Positions 9,945-18,967 of a stretch of DNA of 64,000 bases are shown piece by piece. The notes beneath the pieces were generated by a model. That model was not told the origin of the DNA, did no database searches, and saw only the letters and a program-made list of their open reading frames with translations. Source of the DNA: Buchnera aphidicola str. G002 (Myzus persicae) (GTDB taxonomy: Bacteria > Pseudomonadota > Gammaproteobacteria > Enterobacterales > Enterobacteriaceae); NCBI RefSeq assembly GCF_000521565.1, contig NZ_CP002701.1:186001-250000 (forward strand), written 5' to 3'. The position numbers and the translations under genes were made by a program. How positions within the stretch are numbered: the stretch's first letter is position 1; every line of letters begins with the position of its first letter.

Positions 9945-12434
9945 CTATATCGGTTCTACTATTTTTTGTAAAGCAACAACTTGTTCATTTTTTGCTGTTC
10001 TTATTAATATAACTCCTTGTGTATTTCTTCCTAGAATTCCGACTTCAGAAACTCTAATTCTTACGAGTGTTCCTGCATTAGTAATCATCATAATTTGATT
10101 CTTTTCTAAAACTTGTATTGCTCCAATAATATGTCCGTTTTTTTTAGTTATTTTTATTGAAATAACACCTTGTGTTGCTCGTGATTTTATAGGAAAATCA
10201 GTAATTTTCGTGCGTTTTCCATAACCATTTTTTGTTGCTATTAAAATACTACCTTTATTTTTAGGGACAATTAAAGAAACAACTTTATCATTCTTTTTAA
10301 CTTTAATACCTTTTACTCCGGATGCTGTTCTTCCCATAGTTCGAACACTTTGTTCTAAAAATTGAACTACTTTACCATTTTGAGTAAACAACATAATATT
10401 ATTACTGCCATTTGTTAAAGATACTCCGATTAATTCATCGTTTATGTGTAAATTAATAGCAATAATACCTGATAATCTTGGTTTTTTAAATTGACTTAAT
10501 GAACTTTTTTTTACTATTCCATGAGCAGTAGCCATGAAAATATTAAGATTGTCTTTATATTCATGCACTGGCAATATAGCTGTTATTCTTTCTTTTGAAC
10601 TTAAAGGTAATAAATTTACTATAGGTCTACCTCTCGCATGTCTACTAGATTCTGGTAATTGATAAACTTTCATCCAATATAAAATGCCTCGACTAGAAAA
10701 ACATAAGATAGTATCATGTGTATTAGCTATTACTAAACTTTCTATAAAATCTTCTTCTTTAGTTTTTGCAGCTGATTTACCTTTTCCTCCACGTCTTTGA
10801 GCATTATAATCAGATAGAGGTTGATATTTTACATATCCTGAATGCGAAAGTGTTACTACAACATCTTCTTGATTAATTAAATCTTCAATGTTTATGTTTT
10901 CATGATTTTCAGTTATTTCTGTGCGTCTTTTATCACTAAAAATATTTTTTATAGATATTAATTCTTCTTTAATAACATCAAACATACTATTTGGATTTTC
11001 AAGAATATTTTTTAATTCTTCTTTTTTCTTAATTAAATCATCATATTCTAAAATAATTTTTTTTTGTTCTAAATTAGTTAATTTATGTAAACGTAAATCT
11101 AAAATAGCTTGCACTTGTTGTTCAGTAAAATAATATTGATTGTTATTTTTTTCTTGAAGAATATTATATTGGTTTTGATTTTGAGATATCCAGTTTTGTT
11201 GTTGGATGAATAATTTAGCATCTGTTAAGTTTTTTGAGTTTTTTATTATTTTAATTATTAAATTAATATTTATTAAAGCAATATTCATTGCTTCAAGAAT
11301 ATGGAGACGATTACATGTTTTTTTTAATTCAAACAAACTGCGTCTTACGATTATTTCTTGTCTATGAGAAATGAAATTTTTTAATATTTCTTTTAAAGAT
11401 AAAGTTTTTGGTTGTCCTTGGCATAAAGCAACCATATTAATACCAAAAGAAATTTGTAATTGAGTTAAAGAATATAATTGATTTAAAATTATTTCAGAAA
11501 TTGATTCTTTTTTAATTTCGATAACAATTCTCATGCCGTCTTGATCAGATTCATCACGTAAAGCAGTAATTCCATCAATTCTTTTATCTTTAACTAATTC
11601 TGCTATTTTTTCAATTAAACGTGCTTTATTGACTTGATAAGGTATTTCATCAAATATAATAGATTCTTTTTTATTTCTTTGGTTTTTTTCAATAGTATAA
11701 CGTGCTCGAATATAAATTTTACCTTTTCCTGTCCGATAAGCTTCTTCAATTCCTTCTTTTCCATTAATGATACCAGCTGTTGGAAAATCTGGTCCTGGAA
11801 TATATTTAATTAATTCTTCTAATGTAATATTATTATTATTAATATATGCTAAGCATCCATCGATTACTTCATGCAAATTATGAGGCGGTATATTTGTTGC
11901 CATACCTACAGCTATACCTGATGATCCATTAATTAATAGATTCGGTATTCTTGCTGGAAGTATTTCCGGAATATTTTCAGTACCGTCATAATTAGGTAAA
12001 AATTCTACAGTATTTTTTTCTAAATCGGTTAGGAGTTCATGAGCTATTTTAGACATACGAATTTCTGTATATCGCATTGCAGCAGCTGAATCTCCATCTA
12101 CTGAACCAAAATTTCCTTGACCATCTATAAGCATATAACGTAATGAAAATTTTTGGGCCATACGAACAATGGCATCATATACCGCTGAATCGCCATGTGG
12201 ATGATATTTTCCGATAACGTCACCTACTATTCGAGCAGATTTTTTATATGCTTTATTCCAATTATTATTTAATATATGCATTGCAAAAAGTATTCTTCGA
12301 TGAACAGGTTTTAAACCGTCTCGAACATCAGGTAAAGCTCGGCCAACTATGACAGACATAGCATAATCTAAGTAAGAGCTTTTTAACTCTTCTTCAATAT
12401 TAACCTGTATGATTTCTCGTTCAGAGTCTTTCAT
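9945..12434 (-). CDS. gyrA: DNA gyrase subunit A
   Basis: Cleaves and religates DNA in the gyrase A2B2 complex that introduces negative supercoils. The catalytic tyrosine is Tyr122 (AAAMRYTE) and the DNA-gate segment [19 protein letters not shown] carries Ser83 and Asp87, the wild-type residues of the quinolone-determining region. The C-terminal half holds the beta-pinwheel repeats, with the GyrA box QRRGGKGK near 620. It has 829 residues against 875 in E. coli, mostly because the acidic tail is missing. The 255-base gap to the divergent DUF2076 gene should hold its promoter, but I could not pick one convincingly. Confidence 0.97.
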   Translation of the reverse strand: MKDSEREIIQVNIEEELKSSYLDYAMSVIVGRALPDVRDGLKPVHRRILFAMHILNNNWNKAYKKSARIVGDVIGKYHPHGDSAVYDAIVRMAQKFSLRYMLIDGQGNFGSVDGDSAAAMRYTEIRMSKIAHELLTDLEKNTVEFLPNYDGTENIPEILPARIPNLLINGSSGIAVGMATNIPPHNLHEVIDGCLAYINNNNITLEELIKYIPGPDFPTAGIINGKEGIEEAYRTGKGKIYIRARYTIEKNQRNKKESIIFDEIPYQVNKARLIEKIAELVKDKRIDGITALRDESDQDGMRIVIEIKKESISEIILNQLYSLTQLQISFGINMVALCQGQPKTLSLKEILKNFISHRQEIIVRRSLFELKKTCNRLHILEAMNIALININLIIKIIKNSKNLTDAKLFIQQQNWISQNQNQYNILQEKNNNQYYFTEQQVQAILDLRLHKLTNLEQKKIILEYDDLIKKKEELKNILENPNSMFDVIKEELISIKNIFSDKRRTEITENHENINIEDLINQEDVVVTLSHSGYVKYQPLSDYNAQRRGGKGKSAAKTKEEDFIESLVIANTHDTILCFSSRGILYWMKVYQLPESSRHARGRPIVNLLPLSSKERITAILPVHEYKDNLNIFMATAHGIVKKSSLSQFKKPRLSGIIAINLHINDELIGVSLTNGSNNIMLFTQNGKVVQFLEQSVRTMGRTASGVKGIKVKKNDKVVSLIVPKNKGSILIATKNGYGKRTKITDFPIKSRATQGVISIKITKKNGHIIGAIQVLEKNQIMMITNAGTLVRIRVSEVGILGRNTQGVILIRTAKNEQVVALQKIVEPI

Positions 12435-12701
12435 AGAACTATTATCTCTTCAATTAAAAATGTAAATTAAGTAGAAAAGTATAACATAATTAAATTATTA
12501 GATGGATCGAAAGACAATGATTCTTATCTGATATATAATTATATAAAATTAATTGCAGTATAAAAATTATTTTTTTATATTGTTTATTTGAAATGAAAGT
12601 ATTATTATAAAAATAATTATAATTTTAGTTTTCTAAAAAATAGATAGTTTATAATTACAGATATATTAGTTTGTTAATTTGATTTTAAAATGAGATCTGA
12701 T

Positions 12702-13445
12702 ATGAAAGATGAAGAAAAAAATTTAATAGAAAACCTATTTAATCGTCTAAAAAATGCTGAATTAAATTGTTCTGGAAGAGATCATTCAGCCGATGAATTA
12801 ATTCAAGAATTAGTGAAGAGACAACCTGCTTCTTCTTATTATATGGCTCAAACTATATTAGTTCAAGAAACACATATAAAAAAAATGAGCCTAAAAATTG
12901 AAGAATTAAAGAAAAAAATTGAAATTTTAAATAAAGAAGAATCAAATAAAAAACCAAGTTTTTTATCAAGTTTTTTCAAAAAAAATCCTATTAATGAAAC
13001 CATATCTCCTGATAATAATATATGGAAAAATAAAGAAAATATTTCACCAACATCTAATTCTCATGCAACATTTTCTACTTCTCCAATGACACAAACTATA
13101 CCAACAGTTTCAAAAAATAGTGGATTTCTGAGCAATGCATTACAAACAGCTACAGGTGTTGCAGGTGGTATGATTTTAGGTAACATGTTAATGAATGTTT
13201 TTAATCATTCTAAATCAGAAGAAGAAACGTTTGATACAATTAATAAATCTTCTTTAGATCATCATACAGATGAACATTTACCGAATAGTAGTAGCTATCA
13301 TAATAATTTAGTTAATTATGAAGAAAAAGAATCAGATATTAACACTAGTCAATCAAATCTGGATGTTATCCATCATACTAATGATGAAGTACACAATATA
13401 GATAATTTAGATGATGGTGATATTAATGATGACAATTTTATTTAA
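12702..13445 (+). CDS. DUF2076 family protein, function unknown
   Basis: About 247 residues. The N-terminal 75 residues match the DUF2076 family (EEKNLIENLFNRLKNAE, then DELIQELVKRQPASSYYMAQ), ending in a short coiled coil (KIEELKKKIEIL). A Ser/Thr/Asn-rich linker follows. Next comes a glycine- and alanine-rich segment (LQTATGVAGGMILGNMLMNV, about 147-166) that could insert in or lie on a membrane, and a very acidic Asp/Asn tail. The frame opens at ATG 12690, but MKDEEKNLIENLF fits the family start and GAGAT sits just ahead of the ATG at 12702. Gyrase A is divergent. No enzymatic motif is visible and no function is claimed. Confidence 0.8.
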   Translation: MKDEEKNLIENLFNRLKNAELNCSGRDHSADELIQELVKRQPASSYYMAQTILVQETHIKKMSLKIEELKKKIEILNKEESNKKPSFLSSFFKKNPINETISPDNNIWKNKENISPTSNSHATFSTSPMTQTIPTVSKNSGFLSNALQTATGVAGGMILGNMLMNVFNHSKSEEETFDTINKSSLDHHTDEHLPNSSSYHNNLVNYEEKESDINTSQSNLDVIHHTNDEVHNIDNLDDGDINDDNFI

Positions 13446-13508
13446 AATTATTACTGTATTATTATTATGAATAGTTTAAATTTTTTTTAATAAAATCTAA
13501 TTAAAAAT

Positions 13509-13540
13509 AAAGCCAGCATAAATTTTTTTTTGCTGACTTT
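13509..13540. terminator. Bidirectional intrinsic terminator between DUF2076 gene and tsa
   Basis: Arms AAAGCCAGCA (13509-13518) and TGCTGACTTT (13531-13540) pair with one G-T wobble. A T8 run follows on the plus side (13543-13551), and the minus-strand reading continues into ATTTTTAATT. The two flanking genes converge here, so one hairpin can serve both. Confidence 0.8.
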
Positions 13541-13549
13541 AACTTTTTT

Positions 13550-14143
13550 TTAAGAATAATTACTCAGATATTCAGCAACTCCTTCTGAAGATGCTTGCAT
13601 GCCTTTCTTGCCTTTTTCCCAATTTGCAGGACATACTTCTCCATATTTATTATGAAACTCTAAAGAATCTACCATTCTTATCATTTCCTGTATATTACGT
13701 CCAAATGGAAGATCATTTACAACTTGATGACGAATAATCCAATTAGAATCAATTAAAAATGAAGCTCTTAGTGCTACACCTAGTGTCGGATGTTCTATAC
13801 CGTAAGATTTTTGAATGTTATGTTTAATATCGGATACCATGGGAAAATTTATCTGACCAATTCCGCCATTTTTAGGTAATGTTTTTTGCCATGCTTGATG
13901 AACAAAAACACTATCAATAGAAACACCTACAATTTTAACGTTTCTTTTTTTAAAATCGTTATAAAGTTTATTAAATTCTATAATTTCAGATGGACATACA
14001 AAAGTAAAATCCATAGGCCAAAAGAAGAGCACCACTGTTTGACCATCACAATATTTTTTGAAATCAAATTTTTCTATGATCTCATTATTTGATAAAACTG
14101 TCGGTGCTATAAAATTTGGTGCATTTTGTGTGACTAAAACCAT
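13550..14143 (-). CDS. tsa: Typical 2-Cys peroxiredoxin (Tsa/AhpC type)
   Basis: Thiol peroxidase reducing hydrogen peroxide and organic peroxides. The peroxidatic Cys50 is in FTFVCPSE and the resolving Cys171 in GEVCPANW. The segment GGIGQINFPMVSD and the C-terminal YF-like region (GVAEYLSNYS) are those of typical dimeric 2-Cys enzymes. The frame opens 11 codons upstream, but ATG 14143 follows a good AGGAG ribosome site and gives the usual start MVLVTQNAPNFIAP, so 197 residues. With SodA at 19 kb it forms the visible oxidative-stress defence. It converges on the DUF2076 gene. Confidence 0.93.
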   Translation of the reverse strand: MVLVTQNAPNFIAPTVLSNNEIIEKFDFKKYCDGQTVVLFFWPMDFTFVCPSEIIEFNKLYNDFKKRNVKIVGVSIDSVFVHQAWQKTLPKNGGIGQINFPMVSDIKHNIQKSYGIEHPTLGVALRASFLIDSNWIIRHQVVNDLPFGRNIQEMIRMVDSLEFHNKYGEVCPANWEKGKKGMQASSEGVAEYLSNYS

Positions 14144-14238
14144 TTTTTCTCCTATAATTTTATTCTTAATAAACAAGTAAATAAATTTTTAAAAATAAAT
14201 AATTGTTATATAAATTTTTAAAAAAATGGGAAAATAAT

Positions 14239-14905
14239 ATGAATATAGTATTGTCTTGGAAAGATGTTTTGTCTGAAGAAAAAAAAAAAATATTTTATTG
14301 ATATGATTAAATTTATTAAGCAACAACGTTTAAAAAAAATAATTTATCCAGATCAAAAGTATATATTTAATGCTTTTCTTTTAACTAATTTAAATGATAT
14401 TAAAGTTGTTATTTTAGGACAAGATCCATATTTTTCTCAAGATCAAGCACATGGATTATCATTTTCTGTTCCTAAGAATTCTACTATACCACCTTCTTTA
14501 AAAAATATATATAAAGAGTTGAATAGTGATTTTAAAAAAAAACATATTTTTAATCATGGTTGTCTTCAAAATTGGGCAACTCAAGGAGTTTTTTTATTAA
14601 ATACTATTTTGACAGTTGAATCAGGAAAACCAAAATCACATAGTTCTATAGGATGGCATATTTTTACTGACAAGGTAATTTCTATTATTAGCTCATATAG
14701 AAAATCTGTTGTTTTTTTATTATGGGGAAAAGACGCGCAAAAAAAAAGACACTTAATTAATATAAATAATCATTATATTTTAAAATCCCCTCATCCATCT
14801 CCTTTATCCGCACATAGAGGATTTTTTGGTTGTAAACATTTTTCTTTAACGAATAAGATATTATCCGATAATAAAAAAAAACCAATTGATTGGTTTTTAA
14901 TTTAA
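14239..14905 (+). CDS. ung: Uracil-DNA glycosylase; frame broken in a poly(A) tract
   Basis: Removes uracil from DNA in base-excision repair. Catalytic motif GQDPY (Asp62 in the restored protein) and HPSPLSAHRGFFG are intact, and the protein ends PIDWF as in E. coli. The natural start, ATG 14239, reads MNIVLSWKDVLSEEKKK, matching E. coli TWHDVLAEEK, but hits a stop after 20 codons. The body of the enzyme is in the next frame. The switch lies in a 12-base A tract (14279-14290). Removing one A gives a 221-residue protein collinear with E. coli Ung (229). A Met in the second frame at 14264 would replace the N-terminus with an unrelated lysine-rich start. Confidence 0.88.
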
Positions 14906-14906
14906 A

Positions 14907-14941
14907 AAAATAGAAAAAACTTTGATAATTTTTTCTATTTT
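14907..14941. terminator. Bidirectional hairpin between ung and grpE
   Basis: Perfect 13-base arms AAAATAGAAAAAA (14907-14919) and TTTTTTCTATTTT (14929-14941) with a 9-base loop. The arms are themselves A- and T-runs, so a U-rich 3' side exists in both directions. It sits between the converging 3' ends of ung and grpE. Confidence 0.65.
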
Positions 14942-15015
14942 ATTATTATATAAAAATATTATTGAAACTTAAAATCATTGAAAGTAATACGATATTAATC
15001 ATATTATTGAAAAAA

Positions 15016-15573
15016 TTATTTTTTAGAAATAGTTACCGTTGCTTTTCTCAATAATATTTTATTAAAAATTAATCCTTTTTTGTGAACAGAAATAATGTGA
15101 TTATCTGATATCTTTTCAGATGATTTAGTTTCAATAATATCATGAATTTCAGAGTTAAAAATGTCGTTTTTTGTACCTTCCATTTTTACTCCTAGTTTTA
15201 ATAAAATATTGAATAAAGAATTTAGAGTTAATTCAATTCCTTTTATTAATGGTTTATCTTTTATATTTAATGTATTAGATAATGATAAAATATCTTCTAA
15301 AGCATCGATTGCTGGAATTATTTTTTTTAAAAATATTTCTTTTTCGATATTATTTCTTTTTTTTATTTGTTCTTTAGTGTTTTTTTTTATATTTTCTATT
15401 TTGGCTAATTTACGTAATTCGATATCATCTATTTTTTGTTTATTTTGTACGATTTGACTTGTTAAATCGTTAATTTCTTTCTGTTGAAGCATAGTAATAG
15501 AGTCTATTTTTTCTTCTGTATTAATTTGTTTTATATCTTTTTCATTATTATATTGTTTTTGTTCAGTGTTCAT
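15016..15573 (-). CDS. grpE: Nucleotide exchange factor GrpE
   Basis: Releases ADP from DnaK in the heat-shock chaperone cycle. About 185 residues. The N-terminal third is charged, Gln/Lys/Glu-rich coiled coil (about 25-85). The head domain carries FLKKIIPAIDALEDIL, IKGIELTLNSL and the C-terminal HKKGLIFNKILLRKATVTI. It is recognisable but divergent from E. coli GrpE (197), lacking for example the MENLRRR segment. An ATG four codons further up (15585) is possible; I chose 15573 because it sits about 35 bases from a good promoter. It is divergent from nadK, as in E. coli. Buchnera is known to carry two grpE genes, and this more divergent form may be one of them. Confidence 0.88.
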   Translation of the reverse strand: MNTEQKQYNNEKDIKQINTEEKIDSITMLQQKEINDLTSQIVQNKQKIDDIELRKLAKIENIKKNTKEQIKKRNNIEKEIFLKKIIPAIDALEDILSLSNTLNIKDKPLIKGIELTLNSLFNILLKLGVKMEGTKNDIFNSEIHDIIETKSSEKISDNHIISVHKKGLIFNKILLRKATVTISKK

Positions 15574-15607
15574 GAATATTACCATTTTCGATATTAATAA
15601 ATAAGTT

Positions 15608-15635
15608 ATTATAAAGACTATAATTAATCTTTCAA
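15608..15635 (-). promoter_or_regulatory. Promoter of grpE (sigma-70-like, overlapping a sigma-32-like -35)
   Basis: On the minus strand TTGAAA (15635-15630) and TATAAT (15613-15608) are separated by 16 bases, about 35 bases before the grpE start. Shifted by one base, the same -35 reads CTTGAA, the sigma-32 consensus. The matching heat-shock -10 (CCCCAT) is not evident, so heat control is only a possibility. Confidence 0.55.
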
Positions 15636-15686
15636 GATGATTTACTGTTATAATCTACATTATTTTTTATTAGGACTTTTTCTGCA

Positions 15687-16565
15687 ATGAAACAACATTT
15701 CACTTGTATTGGAATTGTTGGGCATCCGCGTCATGCGAGTGCATTAATAACACATAAAATACTTTATAAATGGTTAATAAACAATGGTTATAAAGTATTT
15801 ATTGAACGTACTATTTCTAAAGAATTAAAATTAGATAGTGCTAACACTGCAACATTGATAGAAATCGGTCAATCTTGTGATTTAGCAGTGGTAATAGGAG
15901 GAGATGGTAATTTATTATGTGCAGCTCGTGTGTTATCATTTTACGATATTAAAATTATTGGTATCAATCGTGGTAATTTAGGTTTCCTTACTGATTTAAA
16001 TCCCGATACCGGATTACAGAAATTATCAGAAGTCTTATCTGGAAAATATTTATTAGAAAATAGGTTTTTATTAGATGCACAGGTTTGTCAAGAAAAAACA
16101 ATTTCCAGTTCTAGTATAGCTATTAATGAAGTAGTTTTACATACAAAACATTTGGCTCATATGATAGAATTTGAAGTATATATCAATGATAAGTTCTCTT
16201 TTGCTCAGCGAGCAGACGGATTAATTGTTTCAACTCCAACAGGTTCTACTGGTTATTCACTTTCAGCAGGAGGACCAATTATAGCAACATCTTTAGATGC
16301 TATTGTTTTGGTCCCGATGTTTCCACATACTTTATCTGCTCGTCCTTTAGTAATTGATAGTGATAGTATAATTTGTTTAAAATTTTCTAATATTGAAAAA
16401 AATTTGAAAATCAGTTGTGATAGTCAAATTATTTTAAATATTAAAAAAGATGAATGTGTATTTATTCGCCGTAGTCATAATCATTTAAACCTCATCCATC
16501 CTAGAAGTTATGATTATTTTAAAACTTTAACTTCTAAATTAAACTGGTCTAAAAAATTTTTTTAG
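15687..16565 (+). CDS. nadK: NAD kinase
   Basis: Phosphorylates NAD+ to NADP+ using ATP or polyphosphate in the cytoplasm. The nucleotide-binding GGDGN motif lies at 71-75, and [15 protein letters not shown] (about 189-203) is the second conserved catalytic block. The 292 residues equal the E. coli length and all secondary landmarks are present ([12 protein letters not shown]). In E. coli the order is grpE (divergent), nadK, recN, bamE. Here recN is lost and bamE follows after 85 bases. The gene appears intact. Confidence 0.95.
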   Translation: MKQHFTCIGIVGHPRHASALITHKILYKWLINNGYKVFIERTISKELKLDSANTATLIEIGQSCDLAVVIGGDGNLLCAARVLSFYDIKIIGINRGNLGFLTDLNPDTGLQKLSEVLSGKYLLENRFLLDAQVCQEKTISSSSIAINEVVLHTKHLAHMIEFEVYINDKFSFAQRADGLIVSTPTGSTGYSLSAGGPIIATSLDAIVLVPMFPHTLSARPLVIDSDSIICLKFSNIEKNLKISCDSQIILNIKKDECVFIRRSHNHLNLIHPRSYDYFKTLTSKLNWSKKFF

Positions 16566-16650
16566 ATAATTCAAATATAAATCATATTTTTAGTAAATAA
16601 AATAAATAAGAATTAATCACTTTTTATATAAACTATAGTAGGATACTATA

Positions 16651-16956
16651 ATGAATAATTATATCATAATACTATTGATAGCTGTTTTTTTTTCTAGTTG
16701 TTCAAATTTAGCAAAACAGAAATATGATTCTTCTTTAGAAGAAATGCATTTAAATCAAAAGTATTTAAATAAGAATTATATTGGAATGACTAGAAAACAA
16801 ATAATTTATATGTTTGGTATACCAATTATTTCTGATTCTTTTAATGATGTATATCACTATCATATATATGCTGAACGAAGTAAAAATATTTTTCAAGAAG
16901 AAATATTAAGTTTGTATTTTAAAAATAATCAAGTTTTTAGTTATAATATTAGGTAA
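16651..16956 (+). CDS. bamE: Outer membrane assembly lipoprotein BamE (SmpA)
   Basis: Small lipoprotein of the Bam complex that inserts beta-barrel proteins in the outer membrane. The first 16 residues are a hydrophobic signal peptide and the lipobox FSSC puts the lipidated cysteine at 17. The SmpA/OmlA domain follows, with the family segments NKNYIGMTRKQIIYMFGIPI and a late DVYHYHIY strand. It has 101 residues against 113 in E. coli. A weak AGGAT ribosome site precedes the ATG. The neighbour is the oppositely oriented tmRNA gene. Confidence 0.88.
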   Translation: MNNYIIILLIAVFFSSCSNLAKQKYDSSLEEMHLNQKYLNKNYIGMTRKQIIYMFGIPIISDSFNDVYHYHIYAERSKNIFQEEILSLYFKNNQVFSYNIR

Positions 16957-16996
16957 TGCTAGTAATGTTTTTACAAAATATAGCGAATGTATTTTT

Positions 16997-17359
16997 TGGA
17001 GCTGGCGGGATTTGAACCCGCGTCCAAAATTTCTTCTCATAAAGTCCTACATGCTTAGTTTTTATTTTTTAAATTCATATCCTAATTTGTAAAAACTCAT
17101 TTTAGGTATATAGCTTGAAAATTTTTACATGTCATCGTCAAGCTTGATGTTCATGTTTTTCTCTTTTTTTGACCTTTCTTTATTTCTCGTCCTAAGAGAG
17201 GAGGCTGAGAAGAAAGGGCTTTATACAGTTTTTTAAGCTGCTAAAGCGTAGTGTTGTTTATTATTTGCAGCTATTATTTTACGGCTTTTATCGAGGCAAA
17301 CCGTTCCTCGGCATGCACTTTACTTTGTTGATAATTTTGTCAAATCCAAAAACAGCCCC
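16997..17359 (-). ncRNA. ssrA: Transfer-messenger RNA (tmRNA)
   Basis: Rescues stalled ribosomes with SmpB and tags the nascent chain for proteolysis. The 5' end on the minus strand is GGGGCTG (17359-17353), pairing with CAGCTCC (17004-16998) as the acceptor stem. The T-arm GCGGGTTCAAATCCCGC lies just before the 3' end and the 5' side continues with the usual TTTGGATTTGACA. The tag frame is at 17268-17233 and encodes ANNKQHYALAA, then TAA. The 3' CCA is not encoded: the acceptor is followed by AAA, so CCA must be added by tRNA nucleotidyltransferase. In E. coli ssrA is on the nadK-bamE strand next to smpB; here it is inverted and smpB is absent nearby. Confidence 0.96.
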
Positions 17360-17371
17360 TTATTTTGCATA

Positions 17372-17402
17372 ATAGTATTACAAAAATAAATAAATTTGTC
17401 TA
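17372..17402 (-). promoter_or_regulatory. Possible tmRNA promoter
   Basis: On the minus strand TAGACA (17402-17397) and TACTAT (17377-17372) are separated by 19 bases. The expected transcription start is a few bases before the mature 5' end at 17359, consistent with RNase P trimming. The spacing is longer than the ideal 17. Confidence 0.4.
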
Positions 17403-17465
17403 TGAATTATTTAAATTTATAATTTTATGTGTATTGAAGAATCAATTTTTAAAATAGGAATTAAT

Positions 17466-17792
17466 ATGAATATCATTCAAAAAATAAAAAAACAAATAAA
17501 AGATAATATTATTTTAATTTATATGAAAGGAACTCCAGAAGCTCCTAGCTGTGGATTTTCTGCGCAAGCAGTACAAGCTTTATCAGCTTGTGGAGAAAAA
17601 TTTGCTTATGTAGATATTTTAGAAAATCCAGATATTAGAGTTGAACTACCAAAATATGCAAATTGGCCTACATTTCCTCAGATATGGATAGATGGGGAGT
17701 TAATTGGTGGATGTAGTATTGTACTTGAAATGTTAGAAAATGGTGAGTTAAAAAAAATAATATCCAATACAGTAAAAAAATATAATATTTAA
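17466..17792 (+). CDS. grxD: Monothiol glutaredoxin GrxD
   Basis: Grx4-type monothiol glutaredoxin that carries [2Fe-2S] clusters, often together with BolA-like proteins. The single-cysteine active site CGFS is at 29-32, followed by AQAVQALSACGEKFAYVDIL and the glutathione-binding WPTFPQIWIDGELIGG. The frame opens 13 codons earlier at 17427, but the ATG at 17466 follows AGGAATTAAT and aligns with the E. coli start, giving 108 residues (115 in E. coli). It converges on rnt. Confidence 0.94.
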   Translation: MNIIQKIKKQIKDNIILIYMKGTPEAPSCGFSAQAVQALSACGEKFAYVDILENPDIRVELPKYANWPTFPQIWIDGELIGGCSIVLEMLENGELKKIISNTVKKYNI

Positions 17793-17836
17793 TTTTTTTA
17801 AGAAAATTCTAATATATAAAATATGCAAGAAGTCCT

Positions 17837-17895
17837 AGATATGACATTACGGAAAGAATAAGAAAGTTTTAATCTTTTTTGATAATGTCATATCT
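17837..17895. terminator. Long inverted repeat between grxD and rnt, probable two-way terminator
   Basis: Perfect 13-base arms AGATATGACATTA (17837-17849) and TAATGTCATATCT (17883-17895) enclose 33 bases. Within these, AAAG-rich sequence (17854-17866) faces CTTTTTT (17874-17880) and could extend the stem. It sits between converging genes. Neither side has a strong T tail outside the arms, so it may instead be a stable 3' end structure. Confidence 0.5.
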
Positions 17896-17933
17896 ATTTT
17901 ATAAAAATATTTTTAATAATATAAATAAAATAG

Positions 17934-18611
17934 TTATATTTTAATATTGGATTCAAATAAAATCTTATTTTTTCTTGTATTTAAAGGCCAGCCACCTAAA
18001 CGTTTCCAACGATTTACTAATTCACAAAAAAGATTAGCAGTTTGTAAAGTATCATATAATGCAGAATGGGCTTGATGATTATCAAATGATAAACCAATGG
18101 CTTTACAGGCTTTAGCTAAAACAGTTTGTCCGACTACTAATCCACTTAATGCTGCTGTATCAAATGTTACAAATGGATGAAAAGGATTATTTTTTATTTT
18201 TAGTCTTTGAATTGCTGCCATTAAAAAATTATGATCGAAATTAGCATTATGTGCGACAACAATTCCTCGACTGCATCCTTGTATTTTAATTCCTTTTCGA
18301 ACCATATCTAATATTGATTCAATTGCTATTTTTTCGCTAATAGCACCACGTAATGGATTAAAAGGATCAATTTTGTTAAAAGCTATTGCATCAGAGTTTA
18401 TTATAGAGCCTTTAAATGGTTTTACATGGAAATGTAATGTATTTTCTTTATGTAACCATCCTAATTCATCCATTTTTAATGTTATTATAGCAATTTCTAA
18501 TACTGCATCAGTTTTCGCATTAAAGCCTGCAGTTTCAATATCTATAACAACAGGATAAAAAGTACGAAATCGATCGCTTAACAAATTGAATTCTGGAATT
18601 TTAGACATCAA
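17934..18611 (-). CDS. rnt: Ribonuclease T
   Basis: DEDD-family 3'-to-5' exoribonuclease that trims the ends of tRNA and other stable RNAs. The first exonuclease motif [10 protein letters not shown] gives Asp24 and Glu26. The second lies in [13 protein letters not shown] and the third in [10 protein letters not shown], with its catalytic His and Asp. The end [10 protein letters not shown] is typical. The 225 residues compare with 215 in E. coli. In E. coli rnt and grxD are also neighbours, separated only by lhr, which is lost here. A second Met at codon 2 could also be the start. Confidence 0.94.
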   Translation of the reverse strand: MMSKIPEFNLLSDRFRTFYPVVIDIETAGFNAKTDAVLEIAIITLKMDELGWLHKENTLHFHVKPFKGSIINSDAIAFNKIDPFNPLRGAISEKIAIESILDMVRKGIKIQGCSRGIVVAHNANFDHNFLMAAIQRLKIKNNPFHPFVTFDTAALSGLVVGQTVLAKACKAIGLSFDNHQAHSALYDTLQTANLFCELVNRWKRLGGWPLNTRKNKILFESNIKI

Positions 18612-18967
18612 AATCTCATTTTTTTAAAACACTTTTTTTGTGTTTGACATAGTTATTTTTTTTAAATTAATATTTTCTAAAATATTAAAAATAAATTAAT
18701 ATATCAATATTTTAAAAAACTATTTTTATTGATATTTTATAGAAAAATTGATCTATGCGAAAAAATAGTATGTTTAATATAAAAAAATATTTTCTTATGT
18801 TTTTACAATTATAATTTTGGATACTTGTTTTAAAAATGTTATAAATATTATTGAAGACTTAATAATTGTACTATAATTTATAAAAATATTTAAGATTAAA
18901 TTATTAATTTAATATTTTTATAAAAACTTTATTTATAAATTTATAATAACTTTTTAAGGAAATTCAA
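18612..18967. other. 356-base spacer between rnt and sodA with candidate promoters
   Basis: No gene-like frame is seen. A small hairpin AAAACAC/GTGTTT lies at 18626-18645. TTGACA (18644-18649) with TAATAT 18 bases later (18668-18673) is a good plus-strand promoter candidate, though 295 bases from sodA. A second -10-like TATAAT is at 18872-18877, closer to the gene, without a good -35 (TATTGA, 17 bases up). The rest is A/T-rich with no repeat I can identify. Confidence 0.4.

Noticed and set aside
12690..12701. ATG at 12690 as start of the DUF2076 protein
   Set aside because: The ATG four codons later has a GAG ribosome site and fits the family N-terminus.
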